Of a DNA stretch of 64,000 nt, positions 1 through 10,659 are shown piece after piece. The notes under the pieces were generated by a model that was not told where the DNA came from, did no database searches, and saw only the letters and a list, made by a program, of their open reading frames with translations. The position numbers and the translations under genes are program-made. The DNA is from Zygnema cylindricum (lineage: Eukaryota > Streptophyta > Zygnematophyceae > Zygnematales > Zygnemataceae), in the NCBI GenBank assembly GCA_037447655.1, contig JBBHKE010001395.1:310001-374000 (forward strand). Direction: 5' to 3'. Every line of letters begins with the position of its first letter. The stretch's first letter is position 1.

Positions 1-214
1 TTTAGCTTGTTCTTTCCTTTTGTTTTGTACCAGTTCTTAATCATTAATCAAAACAGAGCATTCTGTCTGTTCCTATTCTTTCCACTCTATTTGCTACACG
101 TATAGTTTTGGGTAACCACGTATAGCATTTGAAATTGTTTTCGCACATATGAAATATGATTTTAACTGTTATTTGAGATTAAGTCCCAATGAGGGTGCTT
201 TTTTTATGATGCAG

Positions 215-2047
215 AGTGGTGAGGCACTAGGTGCCGTTCTTCGAGGAAACAACTGTCATTTACAGAATCTTAGCCTCGCAGGTTGTTCTTTGGGAAAGTC
301 CGAAATCTTCGCCATACTGGAATCTTTATCAGGTTTGGAAATCTGAATGCACCTCTTTTTTTTTTCTTTTAAATGGTTTTTTAGGGAACTTGATGAGGTT
401 CACGTTCCTGAGTAGAAAATTGGGCCCAAACTTAATTCCTTGTTAGATTTATGAGTAGAAGAAAATAGTGGTTCTGTAAATTCATAGTCCTTACGTTTTT
501 TAACGGTAGACGTTCATCTTCCACACATAACCCTCTGCATCTATTGACTCCAATAAAACAACAGCTTGAATTCCTGTCACGAGATTATCCTGTTTCCGTG
601 GCCATCTGGGATTTATATTTGGAAATGTTGAGTTTTTGAACTAATGGGGTTAGGCCAGGGAGAATGTAGTAGGGTAATGGCGATACAAGTTTTTTTTTAA
701 ATCGTTTTTAAGTTCCGACTGAGTAAAAGTGAAAGTGCATCTTATTGCTAACTAGCATTCCAAACTAGAACTATGGAACTATAGAAAGAATAATCTGAAA
801 TGCTCCGTTTAGAATCACTTACCTCATTGTTGTCGATTTTTCCTCATGGTAAATGGTTTGGGTTGGTATTTTCAGAAAACAAAACTCTGAAGATTCTCAA
901 TCTTGCGGCGAATGTTTCCTTTCCCTTAAGGATGAGTGGCAGTCTCACAAAATGTTTTCAGGCTGGTTCTGCCCAGCAACTTGAACAAACTCCACAAAAA
1001 TATCTTTTTGAAAAGAGATTGGGTGAGAAACATACTCCACAAAAACTCTTCAAAGGGGGATTGGGCAATATACATGTTCCACAAAATCCTCGTTTTGAAG
1101 AGGGACTTGGTGGGAGATATATTCCACAAAAGCCTCTTTTCAAAGAGGGATTGAGTCCTGTTTCATCAGACAAAAGAAAAGATACATCAACGCAATCATC
1201 TCTAAATGAATGTGACTTGGATAAGTTTAGGGAAAGAGAAAACTCTGGAATCCCTACAGTGGACGACAGTGCAGAAACAGAAATTGCAGAAGACAGTGAG
1301 GAAGAAGATGCAACCACGGTTGAAGAAGGGAAATCAGGAGAAGAAAGTAATAAAACATCGTTTTTTTGGAATCCGAGACAGAGCCGTGGTTTGGATGGAG
1401 GTAAGATCTCAGCTTTAGGATTGGCAGAACTCTCGAGATCTATAGGAATTTTGGTTCATGATCAGAAAGTTGTCACGCAACAACAGATTCCGTTGCAAGG
1501 AAAGCCAAGTTCAGTTATAGGCAAGTTGGTGGTAGAAAAGGAGGACAAAGAGGTGGCAACAGAACATGATTCAAATGGGAGAGTTCGAGAGAGGACTAAT
1601 ATGGGGACTCAATCCTCAAAGAGGAATGTAGAGTCTGATGAAAGAAGGGAATCCCATGGTCGAAGACCTGAAACTGGAACCGAAATCTTGCACGGAGTCA
1701 GTTGCGTTTTACAACGGTCGACGGAGCGGATGATCGGCAAAGAAACGACATGGGGAGTTACTTGCGAAGAGTGTCCTTTGGGTGACTCTTGCAGCTTAAC
1801 AAGTGCAAAACAAAGGTATTCTGTCGAATCTGGGCGTCATATTCAACTCTCGTCAGGAAATCCTGGATTTTTTAATGACAATAAAGAGGAAAACGTCGGA
1901 GAAATCGATGGTAACTCTATGACGAGGCTTTTGTCTCTTGTGAGAGAAGCGAAGGGATTGCTTATACTTGACTTGAGCTATAATGGTTTGAGGCAAGAGG
2001 ATGTGAGGAAGCTTCAAGACTCATTCAGTGTAACAGTCGACAACTGA
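215..2047 (+). CDS. Leucine-rich-repeat protein, 3' exons (partial gene)
   Basis: Two exons at 215-332 and 876-2047 join in phase. The acceptor at 211-214 (GCAG), donor GT at 333 and acceptor at 871-875 (TTCAG) are all visible, and the split codon gives SLS-E-NKTLKILNLAAN. The gene enters from the left edge, so its N-terminus is missing. Exon 1 and the start of exon 2 encode ribonuclease-inhibitor-type LRRs (LQNLSLAGCSL, LKILNLAAN). About 300 residues of low-complexity, charged sequence follow, with an in-frame 15-residue repeat and an acidic stretch (EDSEEEDATTVEEG). A final LRR (LLILDLSYNGL) lies just before the TGA at 2045-2047. Split LRRs around a disordered insert at the C-terminus would suit a nuclear scaffold such as TONSOKU/BRU1, but I cannot confirm that from this fragment. 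The reading frame is open, so it may be functional. The intron 333-875 holds nothing recognisable. Confidence 0.72.
989..1165 (+). repeat. In-frame 15-residue tandem repeat in the LRR protein
   Basis: Four diverged copies at 989-1033, 1034-1075, 1076-1120 and 1121-1165. Each begins with T/V/I-P-Q-K/N and carries a conserved (F/L)(F/K)(E/K)xG/R-L core. Copy 2 is one codon shorter, so the frame is preserved in every copy. It lies in the disordered part of the protein. Confidence 0.75.
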
Positions 2048-2392
2048 TGATGCTGTACAACGATTTTTTTTTGTCTCATTGAATTCTGCAAGGAGTGTTT
2101 GAGATACAGGCCATGATCGAAGTAAAACTTTCTGACAAAATCTTGCCATAACATTTTCCTACAAAACCCTAAAAAGCCTCTTCCTTGCAAAATTGTTGTA
2201 ACTGCAAGGCAGTAAGAGTGTGTAATGCACGCATTGTCACTGTTGTTCTTTAACATTTGCTACATCGCTGGTATTTATGAATTTGTTGAAACATTTTAAA
2301 ACAATTGTAAATCTGACCAATTTGTCTATATATGATGTTGACACGATCACCGGGTAATCATGGAAATCTGAAAGAGGAGGGATAGTTCAAAC
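2048..2392 (+). other. 3' flank of the LRR gene
   Basis: AT-rich sequence following the stop codon, presumably 3' UTR and downstream flank. I see no coding sequence or further structure until the MITE at 2393. Confidence 0.4.
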
Positions 2393-2618
2393 TACTCAAC
2401 CATGAATCGTTATTATTGTTAATAATACTAACTCAGTGCCGGTTCTTTTGCCATCAGACCAAAAAACGGTCTTGATAATGCTAATTGTGTTTTCCCGTAA
2501 ATGGTAATTTTTATACAGATTGGTGACAGCCGCATCAATCAGAAGCATAATAGAGTTAATAAACGTAAAATAAACCCAATCTAATAATTTCTTTACTCTC
2601 ATAACAATTCACGGTGTA
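2393..2618. mobile_element. TA-target MITE, copy 1
   Basis: The right end reads CAATTCACGGTG followed by TA. The left end reads TA, then CTCAACCATGAATCG, which is the same terminal sequence with a 3-base insertion. The same inverted ends recur at 47828-48347, 50765-51287 and 53511-53713. There is no coding capacity. It sits just downstream of the LRR gene. Confidence 0.55.
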
Positions 2619-2636
2619 GTACCGAGGCCAGTGGAT

Positions 2637-2739
2637 GTAATGTTTAAGCAATTTTCTGTAAGTTGTAGCCCATACTAACCTAAATTTTTATCTTTCCTGT
2701 AACAACCAAAGCTTCGAGTAGGACTGCGATATACATATG

Positions 2740-2773
<34 letters not shown>

Positions 2774-2834
2774 TATATATATAAGAAAGATAAAACTTTG
2801 GGTTACAACTTACAGAAAATTACTTAAACATTAC
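2637..2834. repeat. Long inverted repeat around an AT microsatellite
   Basis: The left arm (about 2637-2697: GTAATGTTTAAGCAATTTTC and onward) is the near-perfect reverse complement of the right arm (about 2784-2834). An (AT)n run at about 2738-2781 lies between them. The whole could fold as a hairpin with arms of about 50 bp. It may be a separate foldback element or MITE. Confidence 0.7.
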
Positions 2835-2869
2835 ATACCATCGTGCTTTTTAATAAAGTCGGCCCCTTT

Positions 2870-2891
2870 ACATATATATATATATATATAC
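2870..2891. repeat. (AT)n microsatellite
   Basis: Uninterrupted AT dinucleotides directly before a GC-rich block. Confidence 0.85.
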
Positions 2892-2893
2892 AG

Positions 2894-3134
2894 CACCTCC
2901 TCCCGATAACCTTGTACCTCCGGATCTGGCCGGCGGCCGCGGCCAACAGCACGCAAATTGGCAAAACCACAGAACCTGCTTCCTGTAAGATCCTGTATTT
3001 TCCTCCTCCACTTCGCGACATGACCTGCTCCCCGTAAACATTCACCTGCGGATCCGGCCTGCGGCCGGTGCCAACCGCACGCCCACGGGCGAAATCATAG
3101 GTGCGGCCCCCTTCCGTAATCCTACCTCCTCCCC
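2894..3134. repeat. Diverged direct duplication, about 112 bp unit
   Basis: Two copies, about 2894-3010 and 3021-3134, share the order ACCTCCTCC, GGATC(T/C)GGCC, GCGGCC, CCAAC, CACGC, CCTCCTCC. They are strongly GC-rich compared with the flanks. They may be monomers of the 5' region of the LINE-like unit downstream (inference). Confidence 0.5.
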
Positions 3135-3229
3135 TTCCGTTACAGAACAGAAACCCCTTTCCCCCCACTAAAATTACTCACACCTCAAACCCTAACGCCA
3201 ATAACAAACACACGCACACGCTCCCCCAC

Positions 3230-3650
3230 ACACACACACACCCGCCCCCTTGGAAAAAAAAAAAAAACAAAAAAAAAAAAAACAAACATTTCTTTACCCA
3301 CTCCCCCCCCTAAGCCCCCCCCCACCACACCCCCCCCCCCCCCCACCCCTATACCCCTTACACACCCAAAACCGATTCTTGAACCCTCTCCTTCCCCCTC
3401 TTCCCCCCCCCCCCCTCCCCCCCCTCCCCTATACCCCTTACACACCCAAAACCGATTCTTGAACCCTCTCCTTCCCCCTCTTCCCCCCCCCCCCCCCCCC
3501 CTCCTCCCCCCTCCCCCCCCCCCCCCTCCCCTATACCCCTTACACACCCAAAACCGATTCTTGAACCCTCTCCTTCCCCCTCTTCTCCCCCCCCCCCCCC
3601 CCCCCCCCCCCTCCCCCCCTCCCCACTCGCCCCCCCATTTCTTTTCCGGC
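3230..3650. repeat. C-rich pyrimidine minisatellite
   Basis: Three tandem units begin at about 3348, 3428 and 3529. Each starts CCTATACCCCTTACACACCC, then ACCGATTCTTGAACCCTCTCC, then a C-homopolymer tract of variable length (up to about 20 C). A CA repeat and A-rich tracts precede it (3226-3285). The long reading frames on both strands here (Pro-rich forward, Gly-rich reverse) come from the repeat and are not genes. The C tracts could form i-motifs, and the complementary strand G-quadruplexes. Confidence 0.85.
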
Positions 3651-3779
3651 ATCAAACTTCAAGTTATATTCTGGCCAACTACCAATTACCCCATCCATCC
3701 CACATGGTTCCTTTTCCTCTCCCACGCTTTCTCTTCCTCTCACCCTCCCAATTCCCATGGCTTCTTTGACTTAGTAACC

Positions 3780-4545
3780 ATGTCCCGAAGCCCTTCTTAT
3801 TCCCTTCTCCCTCCCCCACCTCCACCCAAACCTCGTAAATCTCTAGGCGTTTGGAATGTCCTGGGTGTCACAACCTTTTTGCCGCGGGGGCCGGTATTTC
3901 CCTTCATACACGGAGTTGTCGACATTGTATAACCCTAGGTGGTCCTTTGTCTATCACCTCTCCTCAATCGTCGTCGACCACACTCCCGTCAGGCCCTACA
4001 GAGGAGGATTGGAATTACGTCCCTGAGTTAGATGTTTTGGGGGCTTACGATTTGGGAGCCCCTCGCCCGCGATTGTACACCCGTATTCCTATGGCCGTCA
4101 GGACAATAGTACAAGATGCCCTCCACCTCCCCTTGTCCCACATTTCTTCAAACCCGACGGACATTGCTCCTTGGCACCTTCTTCTTATGTTCTCTTCTGG
4201 GTGCTAGTCCTTCCAGGTCGTGGAGGGGGCAGTGGGGCTAGAGAAACTATGGCCCGTTGTCGCCGATTCCTTCGTGGTGACTGGAAGGCCCTCCACGCCG
4301 AGCATGAGGATCGGGTATCGAGCACCTCTTTCATACCACGTCGGCCACCTAGGCCATCGGATGTCCCAGCCTCTTATCGTCGAGCAATTCACTTATGCCG
4401 TGTTGGTGAGATTTCTCGAGCGGTTCGGGCCCTACAACCATTCACCCCTGCCCCCGGATCTTCTTCCACTATTGAGGTCCTTCGAGCTCTCCACCCCCTG
4501 CCCCTTCCCCTTTACCCCCTTCTATCCACGCCTTTGAGCCTTCTA
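3780..4545 (+). pseudogene. LINE-like ORF, N-terminal part, broken
   Basis: Reading begins at ATG 3780 (MSRSPSYSLLPPP) and, after frame changes near 3850 and 4200, gives a C2HC finger (CPGCHNLF...SLHTRSCRHC). Further on come WHLLLMF and VLVLPGRGGGSGARETMARC, then RRFLRGDWKALHAEHED, ending with GEISRAVRAL and TIEVLRALHP. This order (finger; W..LL.FP..VL..P.RGG; RRF..GDW..L; G..SRA.RAL; L.ALHP) resembles the region just upstream of reverse transcriptase in a broad group of LINE proteins from algae, plants and animals. The reverse transcriptase itself is absent: family A copia sequence takes over at about 4545-4570. The family match is from memory of the pattern, so confidence is moderate. Confidence 0.45.
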
Positions 4546-4569
4546 AGAGTTTTACTTTGGATAGGGAGG

Positions 4570-7500
4570 ATTTCAATTCAGACTTTGGGAGGAAAGGTCA
4601 ATTTTATCAACAACGTAATCAGTTTCACTAGTTCAGACAGTTTAATCAGGGTGGAAATAGACAATCAAACAATGCATGTTTTTATTGTAGTGAGAGAGGT
4701 CATGGATACAAATTCTGTCCTAAACTTAAACAAGCTAACGATACAGGTTTATACAGGCCGGGGTGGCAACAAAGTCAATTTTACAAAAGCTTCACGAGGC
4801 CTACACCTCGTGGAAATGCACTGTTTTTAGCCTCTTCATCACTCCAAGACAAGACTCTGACATTTTCTGAGGAGGATAACACGGATCTATTCGCTATGGC
4901 TGCAGCAATGGAGGGCGCGAAGGACCTTGGATGGATAATGGATACAGGAGCGTCAGCCCACATGTGTTGGAAAAAGGCCATCTTCAAAAATCTGAAAGCA
5001 ACGCCGGAGAAAAATATTTATTATGCCTGTGGAATGAGTGTCCAAACTCGTGCTATGGGTGATGTGTCCTTGCTTGTTGATGTAGAAGGAAAATCAATTG
5101 AAAGGACTTTTTACAATGTCTTATTTGTGCCTGACTTTAAGAAAAATATGTTTTCTACGTCGTTGGTACGAGTAAAGGCTTTGAGGTTAATTTGAAAAAT
5201 GGTCGGCAGGTTGTTAGCAAAAATGGCACGGTTGCGGTTACAGGTACTAGAGATAGTAACAAGATGTATCGTATGGATATGGCTAATACCAAGGAGAATG
5301 ATGATCTGTACTTTGGTGTTTTGCACTCAGATGAGTTGTGGCATAAAAGATTAGGCCATGTCAACTATGATAGTTTGAGGAAAATGGTCCTTGCTGGAAA
5401 AATAGAGGGTGTATCAATCACAGATGAGCCGGTCAAAACTTGTGAGAGTTGCGCTTTAGGCAAAATCCACCGATTGCCATTTCCAAAAGAGTATGAGCAT
5501 CGGTCAACGAAACTGTTGCAACAAATTCATTCGGATGTTTTTGGTCCTGCGAAGGTTCCATCTGCCAGGGGGATGAAATATATGGTCACCTTCAAAGATG
5601 ATTCCTCCAGGTTTACAAAAGTTTACTTCATAAAGGAGAAGAGTGAAGTGTTTGGTCACTTCAAACACTATAAAGCATGGGTTGAAAAACATCATAATTT
5701 ACCTATTTTGCAGCTCAGATCCAACAATGGTAGTGAATATACATCGAAAGAATTTGAAACCTTTTTACTCTAGGAAGGTATTAGTCATCTCTTGACTGTT
5801 CGATATTCACCGGAACAAAATGGGGTGTCGGAGAGACTAAATAGAACTCTCACGGAGAGCTCTAGGTTGATACTCGCAAATAAAAATGTGGATCCGAAAT
5901 TTTGGGCTGAGGCTCTAAATTGTGCAGTATATATTAAGAATAGGATAGGATCCAAATCGGTAGACACTACTCCTTACGAGATCTGGACAGGTAGCAAACC
6001 AAATGTTAGCCATTTCAAAGTCTTTGGTAGTCAATGCTTTATATTTGATAAGTCCACAGATAGATGGAAAATGGAACCGAAAGGACTACCGGGTATTTTG
6101 TTAGGATATGGCGATCACTCAAAATGTTATAGAGTCTTTGTGTTTGAGAGGCAAAAAATAGTTGTAGCTCGGAATATTATTGTGAAGGATGAGCTTGACT
6201 CCGTAGATTTATTTAAAATGACATAGCAGCAAAAGCAGCAAAAGGTACAGGAATATGTCATTTTAGATTGCATGCAAGAAATTGTCCCACAGATGCAACA
6301 TTCTCCGGTAGTGACTCCGGAGTCAGACTCTCTCCAAGTTCCTCAACAAGTTCAGTTCCAACCGGACCAACAACGGTCAATCAACACAGATCGCAACCAG
6401 CGCAATCAGCGCAATGCGCGGCATCCGACGATCTCAGCCTCAGAATTTCCGGGGGGAAGAAGATCCAGCAGCCGCCTGCAAGCAAGTTCTCACTTTGCCT
6501 ACTCGGAAGCCTTAGGGGAGCCTTTGACCCTTCAGGAGGCCTTCTCATCACCAGAACGGAATCAATGGATCGAGGCAACAAACGACGAAATGAAGTCCAT
6601 CATGGAGGCTCAAACATGGGAGCTTGTGAACCTTCCTCCGGACCGAAAAGCAATCGACAGCAAATGGGTATTCAAGGTGAAGTTAAATCCTAACAACACC
6701 ATTGAACGTTATAAGGCCAGACTTGTGGCAAAGGGGTATAATCAAAAGGAAAGAATTAATTTTGAAGAAACATTTTCTCCGGTTGTAAGATTTCCGACAG
6801 TTAGGATTTTGCTGTCCCTCGCTGCTATAAAAGATATGGAAATACATCAGATGGATGTAAAGACCGCCTTTTTGCATGGAGAACTAGAAGAGACCATTTA
6901 CATGTAGCAACCTGAAAAGTATGTGGAACTTGGAAAAGAGCACTTAGCATGCAAGTTGCTAAAATCTATGTACGGCCTAAAACAGGCCTCAGACAGTGGA
7001 ATCTGAAGCTTGATGAATTCCTAACTAGCCTAGGATTTCAAAGATTAAGTTATGATCACTCTGTCTACATTCTAAAGGGTGAAAATGGGATAGTGTATAT
7101 AACGCGGTATGTAGATGATTTACTATTAATTAGCAAAACAATGGCTGAAATTAACAAAATCAAAACTGCTCTAAACTCACGGTTCAAGATGAAAGACCTC
7201 GGTGAGGCAAAATATATTTTGGGTATTCAAGTAGATAGGAACAGAAATAAGAAAGTAATAAAATTGACTCAAAAGGAGGCTATTGGAAACATGTTAGATA
7301 AGTACGGAATGCGGGGGGCAAAAGGATGTCTAAATCCAATGGAGGTTCGGCAGAAGTTAGAGGGAGAAGAGACAGAACCAGGTGTCATTGTTAGCGAGTA
7401 TTTAGAATCAGGGGAGAATGATTATATGACACAAATACCTTACACACAGATAGTGGGAAGCTTAATATATTTCATGAATTGTACCCGTCTTGACATTGCT

Positions 7501-8097
7501 GCAGCAGTCGGGGTACTGAGCAGGAGTCTGGAGAATCCGAGAAAATTTGACTTTGATGCAGCAAGGAGAGTCTTAAGATATTTGGCCGGAACCAAAGACC
7601 TCAAACTCCCACTAGGCGGAGGAGAAGTAAAACTGCAAACGTGGAGTGATGCAAGCTATGGCGACATGCCAAGCCAGAAATCCACCACGGGATTCGTTTT
7701 AAAAGTTGGGAACGGTACTTGCTGCTCAAGCAGCAAACTTCAAAAAGTGACAACACAGTCGACAATGGAGTCAGAATATATGGCAGCAAGCTCGACCCTT
7801 AAAGAAATCTTATGGGTAAAATCCATGTTACAAGAACTAAGATACATGCAAATTGGTCCACAAGTGATCAGGTGTGATAACCAGGCTGCCATTGCCATTC
7901 CTTCTAACCCAAGGCATCACTTCAAAAGCAAGCACATGGATGTACGATTACACTTTGTAAGAGAAAAAGTGTTCCCTAGAGTGATTAAATTATGTTATTT
8001 GCCAGATGCAAAAATGATTGCTAATATGCTCATTAAAGCTCTTCGTGCTCCTAAGCTGAAATTTTTTTGTAGGGACGCAGTGAGATTAAGTGAATAG
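4570..8097 (+). pseudogene. Copia gag-pol, copy A, degenerate
   Basis: Domains in order: CCHC knuckle CFYCSERGHGYKFC (about 4677-4724); aspartic protease WIMDTGASAHMC (about 4932-4967); integrase zinc motif LWHKRLGHVNY...CESCALGK (5337-5465) and core ending at NNGSEY and SERLNRTL; RT with YVDD at about 7110; RNase H with STMESEYMAASS and CDNQAAIAI; end at SE, TAG 8095. Breaks: frameshift near 5190, stops at 5771-5773 (GAG to TAG), 6224-6226 (GAG to TAG) and 6905-6907 (CAG to TAG), and a frameshift near 6985. The second integrase catalytic Asp is changed (SNNGSEY against SDNGGEY in copy B). Not functional. Confidence 0.9.
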
Positions 8098-8257
8098 TTG
8101 AATTGTTGCACTGCTATACTACCACTCTGCGATAAGTCCACCATAGAGATATAATAGGACTGGGTGACTTGCTAACTGCTATATTGCTATGTTGCGATGG
8201 TGCGCTAGTTTATCATCGCAGCTGCGGCGGTATACTGAGTCTAAAGCTTTAGGGGAG

Positions 8258-8987
8258 TGTTGTCTTTTGGAAATCTTTCACTCTCAGAGCAGCGCAGCAA
8301 CGCAAGTGCTATATAGAGAGAGTAGCGCAGCTGCTATACAGACAGAGCAGCGCAGCAGCAGAGCAGCGCAGCAGCGAAGCTGCAACACACAGACAGGACA
8401 ACGACACCACGATTATATTTGATATGGTCCGTACGAACAACGCTGCGTCTGATATTTTTAATGTGATTCTGTACAGAATAGAGCAACTGCGATAGATACG
8501 ATTCTAGTCAGCTTAGTGGGTAACTCAGTGGTAACTTAGTGGGTAACTTAGTGGTAGCTTAGTTATAGCTCAGTGGTAGCTTAGTGATAGCTCAGTGGTA
8601 GCTCAGATTAGTGGTAGCTTGGTGGTTTGACGTACCACTCAAGTACACTGGTGTTGTCAGTTCAACACAAGTATAAGACTTAGGACTCATAACATATTAT
8701 GTATCCAGACTTCCAAGTAGTAAAACTGCAAACAATTTTTGGGGAACTTCTGAGTATTATATCTTGAGTGTTGTCGAGTCAATTGTGCTCAAACTTTGGG
8801 AGTTGTCAGTGTTTATGCTACTCTATATTCTGGTAGAGTTTTGTGAGGTTTGGATGCTTGTATAAGAATTGGTGAGCACTTAAGAACAGATGTTTGGTAT
8901 GATTCTTGATAGCTTCTGAGAGTGTATCATGTCTAGTTCTACTACTACTGCTGCTCTTCCACCTGCACCGGTGGTTGTAGAACAACA
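8258..8987 (+). repeat. Family A 3' LTR of copy A
   Basis: Begins TGTTGTC after the polypurine tract and ends AGAACAACA, so the ends form a TGTTGT/ACAACA inverted repeat. It contains AGCAGCGCAGC-type repeats (8285-8390) and a 12-bp TAGCTCAGTGG-type repeat (8510-8630). The ATG at 8929 opens a frame (MSSSTTTAALPPAP) that runs to the LTR edge. Sequence after 8987 is unrelated to gag, as expected of a 3' LTR. Confidence 0.9.
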
Positions 8988-9929
8988 CCGTCCGTCAAAC
9001 TATACGTTGGCTTTATGCGTTAAGTCTAAGACTAGTGTTACATAATATAGGGTTTAATAATAATATAAAGGCTTAAACGTAGACTAATTCATTCAACTGA
9101 AACTTTATTTGGGATGCATAGATTTAGTTATGTAGAGTACGTCGTTCGGTAGGGAGAAGAAACAAATACCGCGTATTTTTTTTCGATAGCCAAACACATA
9201 CCGCGCAAGTATTTATGACGGCTACGATTGAAATCTAGTTTCAATCGTACGGCCGCAAAGATGCCGAGATCGCGGAAGAGAATCTCAGCGGTTTACGGTC
9301 ATCGCCACATAGGATGACACGTGGTACAATGACATTGGATCGCGGCAACTCCGGAGATCAAAAACAAATCCGGATATGACATGTGTCGACATTTTGGCCA
9401 TGTCGTACGTTGACCGTACAAAAAGTACACCGGCACTTGTACTTTTCTGTACTACACAGTTGTTTGATTGGTGCCGTACGTTACTAGATTGAGTTTTAGA
9501 GAGAGATACGACTTATAATATTTAGTAGGTTGCAACCTCTCTCCGAGAGAGCTCCTATACAAAAGGTCATCTTTGACCATTCATAACTATCAATTTACTT
9601 TACCATTTTCAGTGATTCTATTTGTTGTGGACTCAAAAGAGTCCAGGCTACACAATGGTGTAGTCGGTCAAAGTTTTTGCCTACCAGGGTGGTTGCATTT
9701 ATAAGGGAAAGTCAAAGTGGGTGAATGTGTCCAAAACTCATATTCTAACTTTGCATTCTGTGGTGGAACCGACCACATAAAAAGTCTTATTTCACACGGG
9801 TGAAGCTATAATGGGTTTATGATTGTCAAGGCAGTGATTTGGGTTTATATCAACTTAGAGTCGGCAGTATCTAGATTAGCTTCATTTGGATCTGCGATTT
9901 CTGTGGGCAATGGAGCACACAGAGTTTCA
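8988..9929 (+). repeat. Family B-type LTR, 3' portion
   Basis: Aligns to family B LTRs from the tRNA-like region onward (CCGTCCGTCAAAC, ACCGCGCAAGTATTTATGACGG, ACACGTGGTACAA, CTCTCTCCGAGAGAGC). It ends ATGGAGCACACAGAGTTTCA followed by GGTTA, the start of the primer-binding site. The U3 start is missing, replaced by copy A's LTR. At 9929-9935 it switches straight into the LTR of element D. Confidence 0.8.
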
Positions 9930-10659
9930 GGTTAGACGATATAGGATTTGATAATTAAATAAATACTCACACGTAGGCTATTTCATTTAACGGGATATTT
10001 GGACATAGATACAGTTTGTGTTGTACGGCGTACGGAACATCCAAAACGGATACTGTGCACTTTGTTTCGAAAGCGAAACAAATATCGCGCAAGTATTTAT
10101 GATCGCTACGATTGAAATCTGGTTTGATCGGACGACCGCGAAGCATGCCGAAATTGCGGAATAGGTTTTGAGTGGTTTGCAGTCGACGTCACATCGATTG
10201 ACACGTGGCACAACCATATTGGATTACGGCATCTCCGGGGATTACAAGAACGAATCCAAAAATGACATGTGTTGAGTTGTTGGCCATGTCGTACAATGGC
10301 CATACATGAAGTACACCGACACCTGTACATTTATGTACGACACAGTATTATGATTGGTGTCGTAGTTTAGTAGATAGAGTTTAAGAGAGAGATAGGACTT
10401 AAAAAAATTTGATATATTAAACCCTCTCTCCTAGAGAGCTTCTGTGCAAAAGATCAACTTTGACCCTCCATAAGCAAATTCAAAGATTTTTTTTGCTATA
10501 GACTCAGGGGAGTCCTACCTTCAAACGGGTGAAAGCAGTAAGAGTTTTTGTTAGCCAGGGTGGCAGTTATTCTTGCTGAAACACAAAGGGGTGAGGGTTA
10601 TCCTAGAGGCTTTGTGTGAGCTACCTACTTTGAGGACCTATGGAGGTCTCAGAGTTACA
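9930..10659 (+). repeat. Family B 5' LTR of element D (truncated)
   Basis: Matches 31071-31852 of the 3' LTR from GGTTAGACGATATAGG to the terminal TTACA. The first ~290 bp expected of the LTR are absent. ATG at 10640 lies 20 nt before the LTR end and is in frame with the Gag ATG in the primer-binding site. Confidence 0.85.

Larger units (their letters stand above)
4560..8987 (+). mobile_element. Ty1/copia family A, copy A (5'-truncated)
   Basis: Homology to the full family A copy at 18665-24702 starts at about 4565-4570, inside gag upstream of the zinc knuckle. It runs through protease, integrase, RT and RNase H to the 3' LTR (8258-8987). The 5' LTR and the first half of gag are missing, and the left junction is with the LINE-like fragment. 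The polypurine tract is AGGGGAG at 8251-8257, directly before LTR start TGTTGTC. Confidence 0.9.

Noticed and set aside
800-875. Start of the LRR exon at ATG 800
   Set aside because: The acceptor at 871-875 joins in phase with the exon at 215-332 and restores a continuous LRR; the 800-875 part has no LRR pattern.
3185-3655. Long glycine-rich (minus) and proline-rich (plus) frames
   Set aside because: They are produced by the C-rich minisatellite; no start context, domain or splice signal supports a gene.
4171-4830. Apparent LINE-copia fusion protein
   Set aside because: The frame crosses the junction but reads the copia part out of its Gag frame, so no fused function is possible.
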